NCBI RefSeq assembly: GCF_047607445.1
Contig: NZ_JBLKRT010000025.1
Location: 4,544-68,543 of the forward strand
Direction: 5' to 3'
Length of the DNA: 64,000 nucleotides
Origin: Crystallibacter sulfonylureivorans_A
GTDB lineage: Bacteria; Actinomycetota; Actinomycetes; Actinomycetales; Micrococcaceae
A model generated the notes under the pieces. That model was not told where the DNA came from. It saw nothing but the letters and a program-made list of their open reading frames with translations, and ran no database searches. Both the position numbers and the translations under genes were made by a program. The first letter of the stretch is position 1. Each line of letters begins with the position of its first letter. Below are positions 42,465-52,022 of this stretch, piece by piece.

Positions 42465-43489
42465 GCACCACGTCAACGAAACCCGTTGCCGCGACCGATG
42501 AGAACAAGGCGGGCCTGAGCCAAGGCCAAATCGTCCGCCGGCGCTTCCTTGGCAATACCGCCGCCGTGATCAGCTTGGTGGTTTTCGCCCTGATCCTGCT
42601 GATCGCCTATTCGTCGAGCGGCATGTTCGGCCTGCCAGGCTGGTGGAAGTACACGCACAATGGCGTCAACGACCTGGTCGACGGCGGGCGCCCCACGCTG
42701 CAACTTTTCCCCATGAGCCTGGGCGAGCATCCGTTCGGCCAGGACCGGCTGGGTCGCGACACCTTCGCCCAGACCATGCGCGGAGTCCAGATTTCGGTGG
42801 CGGTCATGTTCCTCATCGGCCTGGTTGGCGGGGCCATCGGCGTCGTGATCGGTGCGCTGTCCGGCTACTTCCGCGGCTGGGTTGAAACCGTGCTGATGCG
42901 GCTGACCGACGTCGTGATCGTGATTCCGCTGATCATCATCGCGGCGGTTATGGGCCAGGTGGCAGGCCGCGCGGTAGGCGCCGACGTCCAGCCATACTTC
43001 CTGGGCCTGTTCGTGGGCGCCGTCGTCTGGACCGGACTGGCCCGGCTGGTGCGCGCCGAATTCCTCTCCCTGCGGGAGCGGGAATTCGTCGATGCCGCCC
43101 GGATTGCCGGCGCGTCCAACGCCCGCATCATCTTCAAGCACATCCTGCCGAACGCCGTGGGCGTCATCATCGTCTCGGTGACGCTGAGCATGTCCGCGGC
43201 GATCCTGCTGGAGACCAGCCTGTCCTACATCGGGATGGGCGTGAAGGCGCCGGACGTGTCGCTGGGCTCGCTGATCAGCCAAAACCAGGAAGCGTTCCAA
43301 ACCCGTCCGTGGCTGTTCTGGTGGCCGGGCCTGTTCATCGTGGCGATCTGCCTGTGCATCAACTTCATCGGCGACGGACTGCGCGACGCCTTCGACCCGC
43401 GGCAAAAGAAGTTCAATGCCAAGAAGGCAAAGGCGGCTGCGGTTTCCGCCCACCCCGAGACCGGACCCACCCAGACGTCGGGCGTCTGA
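42461..43489 (+). CDS. ABC transporter permease 2 (DppC-like)
   Basis: A 342-residue permease with the OppC/DppC N-terminal extension (GLSQGQIVRRRFLGNTAAVI), the HPFGQDRLGRDTFAQTMRG periplasmic stretch and the conserved cytoplasmic EAA loop (LSLREREFVDAARIAGASN). It forms the pore with permease 1; its ATG overlaps that gene's TGA by four bases. Confidence 0.93.
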   Translation: MSTTSTKPVAATDENKAGLSQGQIVRRRFLGNTAAVISLVVFALILLIAYSSSGMFGLPGWWKYTHNGVNDLVDGGRPTLQLFPMSLGEHPFGQDRLGRDTFAQTMRGVQISVAVMFLIGLVGGAIGVVIGALSGYFRGWVETVLMRLTDVVIVIPLIIIAAVMGQVAGRAVGADVQPYFLGLFVGAVVWTGLARLVRAEFLSLREREFVDAARIAGASNARIIFKHILPNAVGVIIVSVTLSMSAAILLETSLSYIGMGVKAPDVSLGSLISQNQEAFQTRPWLFWWPGLFIVAICLCINFIGDGLRDAFDPRQKKFNAKKAKAAAVSAHPETGPTQTSGV

Positions 43490-43529
43490 GATGCGTATCC
43501 CGCGCCTCTCCGGCGACCCGCGGTCTGGC

Positions 43530-44153
43530 TCAGCGGGCCAGCGTCATGACGCTGAGGACCATCAGCGCGAGTCCGGCAGCAAGCACGGCCCAATTTGGTG
43601 TCCGGCTGACCGGGACGCTGTCCGCCTCACCGATGCTGATGCTGTCCGCGGCCAGAAGTTCCGCCCAGCGTTTCCGGATGTGGAAGGCCGCCGCTCCGGA
43701 ATCGGAATTCGTGAGATCGCCCGGGCGGATCGACTGGGCCGGGCCGTAGGTCGTCTCAGGAAGCCCCTGGACATGATCCGTGCGGGCGCGGTGGACTCCG
43801 AACATCCCGGGAGCGGGCGCAGCCCACGAGCTGTACTTCCCGCGCGGGGTAATCAGCGTCAGGGCGTACTTGGTGTCCACGGTCACCAAGGCGCTCCACG
43901 GCACGGTAATCGTCCGGACCGGGTTGCGCAGTACCACCCCGCGCTCGCCGATGACGACCACGGGGTACCAGGCCAGCCACCACGTCACGTACGCGATGGT
44001 CAGCAGCGGCCAGGAACCAAGCAGGCTGTCCGGCCCGTGGGTCAGCACGGAGGACACCAGGCTGACTGCCACCATCGCCCAGACGACTCCCGTGAACCAG
44101 ATCGCGGAGCGTGGACGGAAGACCGTGGAGCTGGCAGCAGCAGACGTTGTCAT
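43530..44153 (-). CDS. PH-domain (bPH-like) membrane protein
   Basis: A 207-residue protein with two N-terminal helices (WFTGVVWAMVAVSLVSSVL, then LLTIAYVTWWLAWYPVVVI), a beta-rich bPH-like part (GVVLRNPVRTITVPWSALVT) and a C-terminal helix. Bacterial PH-like membrane proteins of this sort are widespread and of unknown role. It is on the opposite strand between permease 2 and the ATPase of the importer. Confidence 0.75.
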   Translation of the reverse strand: MTTSAAASSTVFRPRSAIWFTGVVWAMVAVSLVSSVLTHGPDSLLGSWPLLTIAYVTWWLAWYPVVVIGERGVVLRNPVRTITVPWSALVTVDTKYALTLITPRGKYSSWAAPAPGMFGVHRARTDHVQGLPETTYGPAQSIRPGDLTNSDSGAAAFHIRKRWAELLAADSISIGEADSVPVSRTPNWAVLAAGLALMVLSVMTLAR

Positions 44154-44233
44154 GCCCCCATAGTTTCAGGACTGGCCACCAGTTCTCCACTAGCATCAAC
44201 CAACTGCGACAGGTTGGAAGGGAAACACCAGCT

Positions 44234-46054
44234 ATGACCGAAATCATTGATCCGACGCTGCCGGTAGGAAGCGTGGAGACGACTCGCGCTTCCGCGCCCG
44301 TCCTGGAAGTCACCAACCTCAGTGTGGACTTCGGCGTGGAGAAGGAGTGGGTCCCTGCAGCGATCAACCTCACCTACGACGTCAAGGCCGGCGAGGTCCT
44401 GGCCATCGTGGGCGAATCCGGTTCCGGCAAGAGTGCCAGCTCCATGGCGCTGCTGGGCCTGCTGCCGTCCAACAGCCGCGCCACCGGGAGCGTCAAGCTC
44501 AACGGCCGGGAGATTCTGGGCCTGAGCAGCGCCAAACTCCGGCAAGTCCGCGGCAACGACGTCGCCGTGATCTTCCAGGAGCCCATGACCGCAATGAACC
44601 CCGTGTACACCATCGGGTTCCAGATTGTGGAAACGCTGCGACTGCACAACGCCATCTCGCCGGACGAAGCCAAGCAGCGGGCGCTGCGGATGCTGGAACT
44701 GGTCGAGCTGCCCGACCCGGAAAAGGCCTTCCGGTCCTATCCGCACCAACTCTCCGGCGGCCAGCGGCAGCGCGCCATGATCGCCCAGTCACTGTCCTGT
44801 GACCCCAAGCTGCTGATCGCCGACGAACCCACCACTGCGCTGGACGTCACCGTTCAGGCCGAAATCCTGGACTTGATGCGCAATCTGCGCAACAAGCTGG
44901 ACAGCGCCATCGTGCTGATCACGCACGACATGGGCGTGGTGGCGGATCTGGCGGACAAGATCGCCGTGATGCGGCGCGGCCGGATCGTGGAAACCGGAAC
45001 CGCGATGGAGATTTTCAACAATCCGCAGCATGAATACACCCAGGCGTTGCTGGCCGCCGTGCCGCACTTGGGCGGGGGCTCGGCCGACGACGCCGAAGTG
45101 GACATCACGGCCGCTTTGGCCGCTGCGACCGGCGCCTCGCTCAGCATCAACGAGACCGAACTGGAACGGCGCGAACGCGAGAACGCCGAAGCCCTGGCAC
45201 AGTCGGCCCACGACGTGAAGAGGGGCGAAGCAGTGCTGGAGCTGGCCAATGTGGCCATCGAATACCCCAAGCAGGGACGCGTCCCGGCCTTCCGCGCGGT
45301 GGAAGGCGCCAACCTGTCCATCTACCCCGGGCAGGTGGTTGGCCTGGTGGGGGAGTCCGGCTCGGGCAAAACTACCATCGGACGCGCCGCCGTCGGGCTG
45401 CTGCCCGTCGCGGAGGGCTCGCTGCGCGTGGTCGGGCAGGAAATCGCCGGAGCGCGCCCCAAGCAGCTGCATGCGTTGCGCCGCCAGGTGGGTATGGTGT
45501 TCCAAGACCCGTCCTCCTCGCTGAACCCCCGGCTGCCGATTGGCGAGAGCATCGGCGAACCCATGTACCTGGCCGGCGTTGCCAAGGGTGCCGCCCTGCA
45601 GCGGAGAATCGAGGCGCTGCTGGACCAGGTGGAGCTGCCGCGGGCGTACCGGAACCGCTATCCGCACGAACTTTCCGGCGGCCAGAAGCAGCGCGTGGGC
45701 ATCGCCCGGGCACTCTCGCTGGAGCCCAAGCTGATGGTGGCCGACGAGCCCACGTCCGCACTGGACGTGTCGGTCCAGGCCACGGTGCTGGAGCTGTTCC
45801 AGAACCTGCAGCAGGAACTGGGCTTCGCCTGCCTGTTCGTGACACACGACCTGGCTGTCATTGACGTGTTGGCCGACCGCATCTGCGTGATGCGGCATGG
45901 CCGGATCGTTGAGCAGGGCACCCGGGACGAGATCCTGCGCAACCCGCAGGAGCTGTATACGCAGCGGCTGCTTGCGGCAGTGCCGTTGCCCGATCCGGAG
46001 AAGCAGCGCGAACGCCGCGAGCTACGGGCTCTGCTGCTGGCCGCCGGAGACTGA
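44234..46054 (+). CDS. ABC transporter fused double ATPase (DppD-DppF type)
   Basis: A 606-residue protein with two complete ATP-binding cassettes. Each half shows Walker A (GESGSGKS), the signature (LSGGQRQ in the first, LSGGQKQ in the second) and a Walker B with DEPT (IADEPTTALDV; VADEPTSALDV). It powers the importer whose other genes lie upstream. A PH-domain gene on the other strand separates it from permease 2, so it probably has its own promoter in 44154-44233. Confidence 0.95.
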   Translation: MTEIIDPTLPVGSVETTRASAPVLEVTNLSVDFGVEKEWVPAAINLTYDVKAGEVLAIVGESGSGKSASSMALLGLLPSNSRATGSVKLNGREILGLSSAKLRQVRGNDVAVIFQEPMTAMNPVYTIGFQIVETLRLHNAISPDEAKQRALRMLELVELPDPEKAFRSYPHQLSGGQRQRAMIAQSLSCDPKLLIADEPTTALDVTVQAEILDLMRNLRNKLDSAIVLITHDMGVVADLADKIAVMRRGRIVETGTAMEIFNNPQHEYTQALLAAVPHLGGGSADDAEVDITAALAAATGASLSINETELERRERENAEALAQSAHDVKRGEAVLELANVAIEYPKQGRVPAFRAVEGANLSIYPGQVVGLVGESGSGKTTIGRAAVGLLPVAEGSLRVVGQEIAGARPKQLHALRRQVGMVFQDPSSSLNPRLPIGESIGEPMYLAGVAKGAALQRRIEALLDQVELPRAYRNRYPHELSGGQKQRVGIARALSLEPKLMVADEPTSALDVSVQATVLELFQNLQQELGFACLFVTHDLAVIDVLADRICVMRHGRIVEQGTRDEILRNPQELYTQRLLAAVPLPDPEKQRERRELRALLLAAGD

Positions 46055-46187
46055 GTCCAATCTGGAATTCCGCCATCCATAGTGCTGCGCCCCTGCCCAT
46101 GTTGCGGTGACGGGCGGGGGCCAGCAAACCTGGCCGCTGCGGTCAGTTGACCACACCGGCCGGGCTATTGTCACGTCAGGAGTGTCA

Positions 46188-46724
46188 GTGGTTCGCAGCA
46201 TCAACATCGAGGCGATCGAAAAAGGCACCGGCGTCAGCTGGTCCAAGGTCGAAGATTTCCTGACCGGCATCGACGCCGCAACGCTCAGCCATAAGGAGAT
46301 TGCCAGTGCGTTGAATGAGTCCGGCCTGGCCGAAGGCTGGTGGGCGCAGTCAGCAACAGTGGCCTTCGAGCAGCAGATCGGCCGGCGCCAGCCGGGCCAG
46401 GACTGCGACGGCGAGTTCCAGACTTCGGTGAGCAAGACCGTACAGGGCAGCATGGACCAGGCACGGGACAAGTGGGTGGCCATGGTGGGTGACGCGGCGG
46501 AGTTCTCCGGCATTGCGGTGACCCGCGGACCCGAGCTGAGCGACACGGCAAAATGGCGCTACTGGCGCTGCGGCCTGGCCGACGGCTCCCGGGTCAATGT
46601 CCACATCTACGAGAAGGCGGCAGGCAAAGCGTCTGTCGGCCTACAGCATGAGCGGCTGGAGTCGGTCGAGCAGCTCGATCACTGGCGCGCGTTCTGGAAG
46701 GCCAAACTCGGCGAACTGGCCTAA
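46188..46724 (+). CDS. Conserved hypothetical protein (DUF4287/SRPBCC-like)
   Basis: A 178-residue soluble protein. The first third resembles a DUF4287-like helical unit (EAIEKGTGVSWSKVEDFL, then EGWWAQSATVAFEQQIGRRQ) and the second half the SRPBCC (AHSA1-like) beta grip, VSKTVQGSMDQARDKWV onward. No ligand residue can be assigned. GTG 46188 is chosen because AGGAG lies five bases upstream; the open frame extends to 46107. Confidence 0.65.
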   Translation: MVRSINIEAIEKGTGVSWSKVEDFLTGIDAATLSHKEIASALNESGLAEGWWAQSATVAFEQQIGRRQPGQDCDGEFQTSVSKTVQGSMDQARDKWVAMVGDAAEFSGIAVTRGPELSDTAKWRYWRCGLADGSRVNVHIYEKAAGKASVGLQHERLESVEQLDHWRAFWKAKLGELA

Positions 46725-46736
46725 CGGGAGCCTGGT

Positions 46737-48074
46737 CTAAGCGGAACCTGGCTGGTCGCGTGGAGCGGAGCGTGGACTCCCGCGGTCCCGGACGCCCTTC
46801 CAGATGAGATCCAGCAGGAGCGCTGCAGCCAGGATGACCACGAAGGCGATGGCGGTCATCGGCTCGTCCACCAGCGTGGTCATCGCGAAGACGACGAGTG
46901 TGCCAGCGGTCGCGACCAGCGCGACGACGAGCACAACCAAGCTCGCGTGCGTCTCCCGGTAAGTCCTGAAGTGGGCGGCCGTGATCGACGAGAAGATCAG
47001 CAGTGCAACGGCACCGCCAAGCGAGGCGATGCTGTTCAGATCGAGCGCGACAACCATGAAGATCGTGATCAGGGCCATGACCACCAGGCCTACCGGCGCG
47101 CGCCGGCCGATCTGGCGGCCGAAAGCAGGGGGAAACTGCCCGGCCGCGGCGAGGTGGCGAGTCATCCCGGCCGCCGGGTAGAGGCTCGCATTCACCGCGC
47201 CGGCCGTGGAGAACAACGCCGTAATCACCATCAGTACATAACCCGCCTGGCCTAGCGTTGGCTTGGCTGCCTCCGCCAGCGCGGTTGTGCCGTACTCGAC
47301 GACCTGGTCCGGGGTGAGTGTCCCGAACACGCCGAGCGATACCGCCACATAAATGGTGGTGGCAATCGCCACGGCGAGATAGATGGCCCGCGGGAGCTGC
47401 CGGCCGGGCCGGGGGAGATCCTTGGCCGTGAAAGTGATGACACCGAAGCCGAGGAACGCGAAGAAGGTCAAGGCGACGCTCGAAACGATCTCGCGGAGGC
47501 TGGGGTAACCGGCGGGGTTCAGCAAGGCGGGGTCCCAGTACATGATCGTCACGATCGCAAACAGGCTGAGAATCGCCAACACGACCTTGACGATGAGCGA
47601 TTGCACTCTCGCCACCGCGGTGGAGCCGACTATGTTGAGCAGCGTCATGACGACGACGAGTCCGACCGCGAAGACGATGGCCCAGCCACGGTCATCATCC
47701 GCCACGACGGCGCTCGCGTATCCTCCGAAAGATGTGGCCACCATCGCCGCGACGATTGCGCCGGTCATATAGAACAGCCACGACACGATGCCGGTGATGT
47801 GGCCCTCGCCAAACCCCTTCGCCAGATAGGTGAGCATCCCTCCTGCGGTGGGGTATCGGGAACCGAGCTTGGCGAAGGAGTACCCCTGCATCGCACAGAT
47901 CGCGCCGGCAATGAGGAACGAGAGCCATACGGCCGAGCCCGCCACGGCACCGGCCGCGCTGAGCAGCGCGAAAATCCCCGCACCGACCATGGCGCCCACA
48001 CCGATAAAGGACGCCTGGAGTATCGTCATCTGCTTCTTCGGTTGATCGGCCGCCACCTGCTCCTTGCCGTTCAT
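46737..48074 (-). CDS. APC-superfamily amino-acid permease
   Basis: A 445-residue permease with about 12 helices; the first carries the APC motif GVGAMVGAGIFALLSAAGAV. ATG 48074 (MNGKEQVAADQ) starts shortly before helix I; the open frame extends to 48176 without membrane character. The ribosome-binding site is far (GGAGGAA about 17 bases upstream). Substrate unknown. It is divergent from the second APC permease. Confidence 0.9.
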   Translation of the reverse strand: MNGKEQVAADQPKKQMTILQASFIGVGAMVGAGIFALLSAAGAVAGSAVWLSFLIAGAICAMQGYSFAKLGSRYPTAGGMLTYLAKGFGEGHITGIVSWLFYMTGAIVAAMVATSFGGYASAVVADDDRGWAIVFAVGLVVVMTLLNIVGSTAVARVQSLIVKVVLAILSLFAIVTIMYWDPALLNPAGYPSLREIVSSVALTFFAFLGFGVITFTAKDLPRPGRQLPRAIYLAVAIATTIYVAVSLGVFGTLTPDQVVEYGTTALAEAAKPTLGQAGYVLMVITALFSTAGAVNASLYPAAGMTRHLAAAGQFPPAFGRQIGRRAPVGLVVMALITIFMVVALDLNSIASLGGAVALLIFSSITAAHFRTYRETHASLVVLVVALVATAGTLVVFAMTTLVDEPMTAIAFVVILAAALLLDLIWKGVRDRGSPRSAPRDQPGSA

Positions 48075-48267
48075 GGCTGTGTCGCAGGTGTTTCCTCCAC
48101 GCGCATGGCCACTCCCTTCAACCGCTGTAGCGTGCGCCTTAGCTCCCGAGCGGACTGTCTCCACTGAGTCGACCACGTGCGCCTGGTGGACGCATCATCC
48201 ACAGTGGGTGAGAAGCCCGGGCTGGCTGGCAGCTGATGCGTAGCTGGTGGCCCGCTGCATAGACCCT

Positions 48268-48309
48268 TGGCGGCTCTTCGTCGGCATCGGCGCCCGCGAA
48301 GAGCCGCCA
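48268..48309. repeat. Long inverted repeat between divergent permease genes
   Basis: TGGCGGCTCTTCG (48268-48280) pairs perfectly with CGAAGAGCCGCCA (48297-48309) around 16 bases. It lies upstream of both divergent genes (starts 48074 and 48614), so it is more likely a regulatory or leader hairpin than a gene-end terminator. The rest of 48075-48613 shows no gene. Confidence 0.5.
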
Positions 48310-48613
48310 GAAGCCAATCCCTGCATGGCGGAGGCCCTCCGGGCGGATCGGACGAAGCCACAGGCGCTCTTCCGCTGGTCTGGCCTGCGGCAAAGATCAT
48401 CCTGCTCGGGCGATGCCGGACGAGCCCAGGTTCTGCGACGATCCCTAGCATCAGATCGGTAACTCGACGCCACGGGTCAGAACATTGGGTGCCGTGAGGG
48501 GGGCAACGTCGGGGCGATTACCTGGAGGTGGACACCGTGGACATGCGGTTGAGTTCGGATCCTCACGGGTCCGCAGGGCTGCGGGCAGCGATGCCCGGGC
48601 CAAGGAGGCCCTG

Positions 48614-50086
48614 ATGAGTGCCGCCGATTCTTCAGACGGCCGCGCCAGCGCTTCGGGTCTGCCCGCGGCCAAGCCTCCCGCCGCCGCCTACATCTCGTGG
48701 GTCGCGCTGGCGCTCATGACCACGGCTTCGGTAGCCAGCCTGAGGCCTTCACCGACCATGGCGGTCTACGGACTGGCAGCGGTCTTCCTGTACCTTGTGC
48801 CGGCAATTGTCTTCCTGCTGCCGACCTCGCTGGTATCGGCGGAGCTGGCATCGGGGTGGAAGGGCGGCGTCTACAACTGGGTGGCCACCGGCATCTCGAA
48901 GCCCATGGGCTTCCTCGCCGTGTGGTGCCAGTTCGCGATGACCATCTTCTACTATCCGACCCTGCTTGGGTTTGTCGCATCCACACTCGCCTACGTGATC
49001 AACCCCGACCTCGCGAGCAGTGGGCCTTGGACTGCGCTGGTGATCATGGTCTGCTACTGGTCTGGCGTGCTCATCTCGTCTCGAGGCACCAAGGGTGTCG
49101 CCGGCCTTGCCGGCGCCGGCCTAATCATCGGAACTCTTATTCCCGGCACCCTGTTGGTGCTGCTCGGCGCCATCTTCCTCGGCCAAGGAAATCCGTCCGC
49201 CGCCCCCATGACCGCAGCGAACTTCTTCCCGGAGTGGGCCGGCCTCGCGAGTCTGGTGCTGATTGTCAACAATTTCCTGTCCTACAGCGGCATGGAGATG
49301 AATGCGGTCCATGTGTCGTCGTTGCGCCGGCCGGACAAGGAGTTCCCGAAAGCGATCTTCCTTGCGATGGGCTTGGTGCTGCTGATCTTCATCCTGCCCG
49401 CACTGGCCATCAGCTGGATCGTGCCGGCCGATCAGCTCTCGCTTACGGCGGGCGTCATGCAGGCGTTCGACGCGGTGCTCGCGGTGTTCAACTGGCAATG
49501 GCTCACCCCGATCATCGGCATCGCGCTGGTATCCGCGTCGCTTGGCGGCATGCTGACCTGGCTGGCCGGGCCATCGAAGGGCCTGTTGCTCATCTCGCGG
49601 CAGGAAGGGTACCTTCCCCCGTTCCTGCAGAAGCTGAACAAGAACGGCGTGCAACAGAACCTGCTGGTGACGCAGGGCATCATCACCACAGTGATCGCCC
49701 TCGGCTATGCGCTCATCCCCAGCGTGTCGAGCGCATACTGGATCTTCTCGGTGATCACCACCCAGGTGTACCTGATCATGTACCTGCTGATGTTCGTGGC
49801 GGCCGTGCGGTTGCGCCGCAGCCACCCGGACCACCCACGGGGGTACCGGGCCCCCATGCTTGTCAGCCTCTGCGGCGTCGGGTTCGCGGCCTCGCTGGCC
49901 GCCCTCCTCGTCGGTTTCATTCCGCCGTCGCAGTTTGGTGGTGGCAATCCGTTGATCTACTTGGTGATCGTCGGCGGCGGGGCGCTCGGCCTCGGGCTGC
50001 TCATACCGTGGCTGTTCTACCGGCTCCGAAAGCCGTCGTGGAAGCTGCCGGATGCCGCCAGTGAGTCGGAGGGAGCGGCGACATGA
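48614..50086 (+). CDS. APC-superfamily amino-acid permease (glutamate:GABA antiporter-like)
   Basis: A 490-residue transporter with 12 helices; its layout (SVASLRPSPTMAVYGLAAVF, ELASGWKGGVYNWVATGISK, and the C-terminal AVRLRRSHPDHPRGYR) is like the GadC/AGA subgroup. ATG 48614 has AGGAGG eight bases upstream. The next gene starts inside its stop (ATGA, 50083-50086). Confidence 0.9.
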   Translation: MSAADSSDGRASASGLPAAKPPAAAYISWVALALMTTASVASLRPSPTMAVYGLAAVFLYLVPAIVFLLPTSLVSAELASGWKGGVYNWVATGISKPMGFLAVWCQFAMTIFYYPTLLGFVASTLAYVINPDLASSGPWTALVIMVCYWSGVLISSRGTKGVAGLAGAGLIIGTLIPGTLLVLLGAIFLGQGNPSAAPMTAANFFPEWAGLASLVLIVNNFLSYSGMEMNAVHVSSLRRPDKEFPKAIFLAMGLVLLIFILPALAISWIVPADQLSLTAGVMQAFDAVLAVFNWQWLTPIIGIALVSASLGGMLTWLAGPSKGLLLISRQEGYLPPFLQKLNKNGVQQNLLVTQGIITTVIALGYALIPSVSSAYWIFSVITTQVYLIMYLLMFVAAVRLRRSHPDHPRGYRAPMLVSLCGVGFAASLAALLVGFIPPSQFGGGNPLIYLVIVGGGALGLGLLIPWLFYRLRKPSWKLPDAASESEGAAT

Positions 50087-50532
50087 GTACGGGAGCCGAG
50101 CAGCAGAGCCCCCGCCAGCGATCGGTGCTCTACGTGGTGGTGGCGATAGTCCTGGTGATCCTGGCCGTGTGGGCGGTGATCGCGTTCAGCAGCGCACGCG
50201 AGAGCCAACGGGCTGAGGAAAAAGCCACCGAACTTGTTCAGGTGCTCCACGAAGCAGGCGCGACCGCTACGCCCGCGCCGGAAGTCGTGGCCCGTGTGCT
50301 GGGCGACGACGGAGGCGCAGTGTGCGCTGACCCCAACAGGGCACTCAGCCGCGCAACGCTGTACGGACTGCTCACGAACGGTGCGAGTGGGCCGGGCATC
50401 CGCCCGGTCTTGGTGGACAACGCCGTCTTCCGGGGTCAGTTGGCGATCATCAAGGTGTATTGCCCCGATGAGCTGGATGAATTCCAGCAGGTCGTCGACA
50501 GCCTCGCCACGACAGGCTCGGCGAACGGATGA
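50083..50532 (+). CDS. Small single-span membrane protein of the permease-peptidase operon
   Basis: A 149-residue protein of unknown family. Residues 14-35 make one helix (SVLYVVVAIVLVILAVWAVI); the rest is an extracytoplasmic or cytosolic domain with two Cys (AVCADPN and KVYCPDE) that could pair. It overlaps the permease by four bases and the peptidase by four bases, so it is co-translated with both and probably works with one of them. Confidence 0.7.
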   Translation: MSTGAEQQSPRQRSVLYVVVAIVLVILAVWAVIAFSSARESQRAEEKATELVQVLHEAGATATPAPEVVARVLGDDGGAVCADPNRALSRATLYGLLTNGASGPGIRPVLVDNAVFRGQLAIIKVYCPDELDEFQQVVDSLATTGSANG

Positions 50533-51881
50533 CCGTGGACTTGCATGCTCGGATCAGCGAACTGATGGCCACCGTACAAGCGGAGCTCGAGGAACTCGTG
50601 GCCATGAAGTCGGTGGCCGACCCGCGCCAGTTTCCGCCCGAGGAATGCACCCGGGCTGCCGAGTGGGTACGCGACAAGTTCACCGAACTCGGTTTCGCCG
50701 ACGCCCGTCTTGAACTGACCCCGGACGGGAGCCGGGCAGTGGTCGGGCAGCGTATCGCCGCCGATCCGGATGCCCCCACGGTCTTGCTGTATGCGCATTA
50801 CGATGTTCAGCCGCCACTGGACGAGTCTGCGTGGCGTACGCCGCCGTTCGAGCTCACCGAGGTTGACGGTCGGTGGTATGGGCGTGGGGCAGCGGACTGC
50901 AAAGGCAACATCGTCATGCATCTGCTCGCGCTGCGGGCGCTCGGCGACGACATTCCCGTGCACCTGAAACTCGTCGTCGAGGGTTCGGAGGAGCAGGGCA
51001 CGGGCGGCCTGGAGTCTTTCGTGGAAGCCAACCCGGATGTGCTGCGGGCGGACACGATCCTGGTCTGCGACACCGGCAACGCAGCGGTCGGTCGGCCCGC
51101 CGCGACCGTCAGCCTGCGGGGCATGGTGAACGTGGTTGTCACCGTGCAGGCACTCGCGTCCGAAGTCCACTCGGGGATGTTTGGTGGACCGGCCCCCGAC
51201 GCCCTGGCCGCCCTGATCGAAACGCTCGCCGGGCTCCGCGATGAGAAAGGGAACACGACGATCGAGGGACTTGACGCAACCCGGACTTGGCACGGCGAGC
51301 CGTATCCGGCCGAGCAATTCCGCACCGACGCCGGCGTGCTCGAGGGAGTGGAGTTGCTCGGAGACGGAACGGTTTCGGACATGCTGTGGGCCCGGCCGGC
51401 CGTGACCGTGCTGGGCATCGACTGCCCTCCCGTCACGGGCTCGTCAGCCGCGATCGTGCCGCGCGCCGCCGCCCGGCTTAATCTCCGAATACCGCCGGGC
51501 ACCGATGCCAACCAGGCCCACGACGCGCTGATCGCGCAGTTGCGGGGTACCGTCCCTTGGGGAGTGACCGTCGATGTGCGGACCGAAGCGGTCGGCTCGC
51601 CATTCGAGGCCTCCACCGACGGGCCGGGGTTCCGGGCGATGGGCGCTGCGATGCAGGACGCGTACGGTACGGCAATGACCATGCTCGGCCAAGGTGGGTC
51701 CATCCCGTTGTGCAACGTGCTCGCAGACACGTATCCGGAGGCGGAGATTATCCTGATGGGTGTGGAGGAGCCGCTCGCACTCATTCATGCACCGAACGAA
51801 AGCGTTGACCCGGCCGAAATCGAGCACCTCGCGCTGAGCTTGGCGTTGTTCCTGCGCGGTTACGGCCCCGAAGTCCGGTAG
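50529..51881 (+). CDS. M20-family metallopeptidase (ArgE/DapE/carboxypeptidase type)
   Basis: A 450-residue di-metal peptidase. Metal ligands and catalytic residues are His90 and Asp92 (YAHYDVQPP), Asp123 (GAADCKGNI), the Glu pair 154-155 (EGSEEQGTGG) and a C-terminal His (LIHAPNESVDP). It is in the dipeptidase/acylase branch. Coupled to the permease, it may hydrolyse an imported dipeptide or an acylated amino acid; substrate unknown. Confidence 0.93.
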   Translation: MTVDLHARISELMATVQAELEELVAMKSVADPRQFPPEECTRAAEWVRDKFTELGFADARLELTPDGSRAVVGQRIAADPDAPTVLLYAHYDVQPPLDESAWRTPPFELTEVDGRWYGRGAADCKGNIVMHLLALRALGDDIPVHLKLVVEGSEEQGTGGLESFVEANPDVLRADTILVCDTGNAAVGRPAATVSLRGMVNVVVTVQALASEVHSGMFGGPAPDALAALIETLAGLRDEKGNTTIEGLDATRTWHGEPYPAEQFRTDAGVLEGVELLGDGTVSDMLWARPAVTVLGIDCPPVTGSSAAIVPRAAARLNLRIPPGTDANQAHDALIAQLRGTVPWGVTVDVRTEAVGSPFEASTDGPGFRAMGAAMQDAYGTAMTMLGQGGSIPLCNVLADTYPEAEIILMGVEEPLALIHAPNESVDPAEIEHLALSLALFLRGYGPEVR

Positions 51882-52022
51882 GCCGCCGCACCGGCTCCGG
51901 TCTCCGTTAGGCCATCAGTGGCACGGCGTTTTACAATGGAGTGCCTACCCGCATCCGGGCACGGCGCTGGCTGTCCGATATTAGGCCCAGGTTCCATGTA
52001 ATCCACGGAAGAGTAATCCCGC

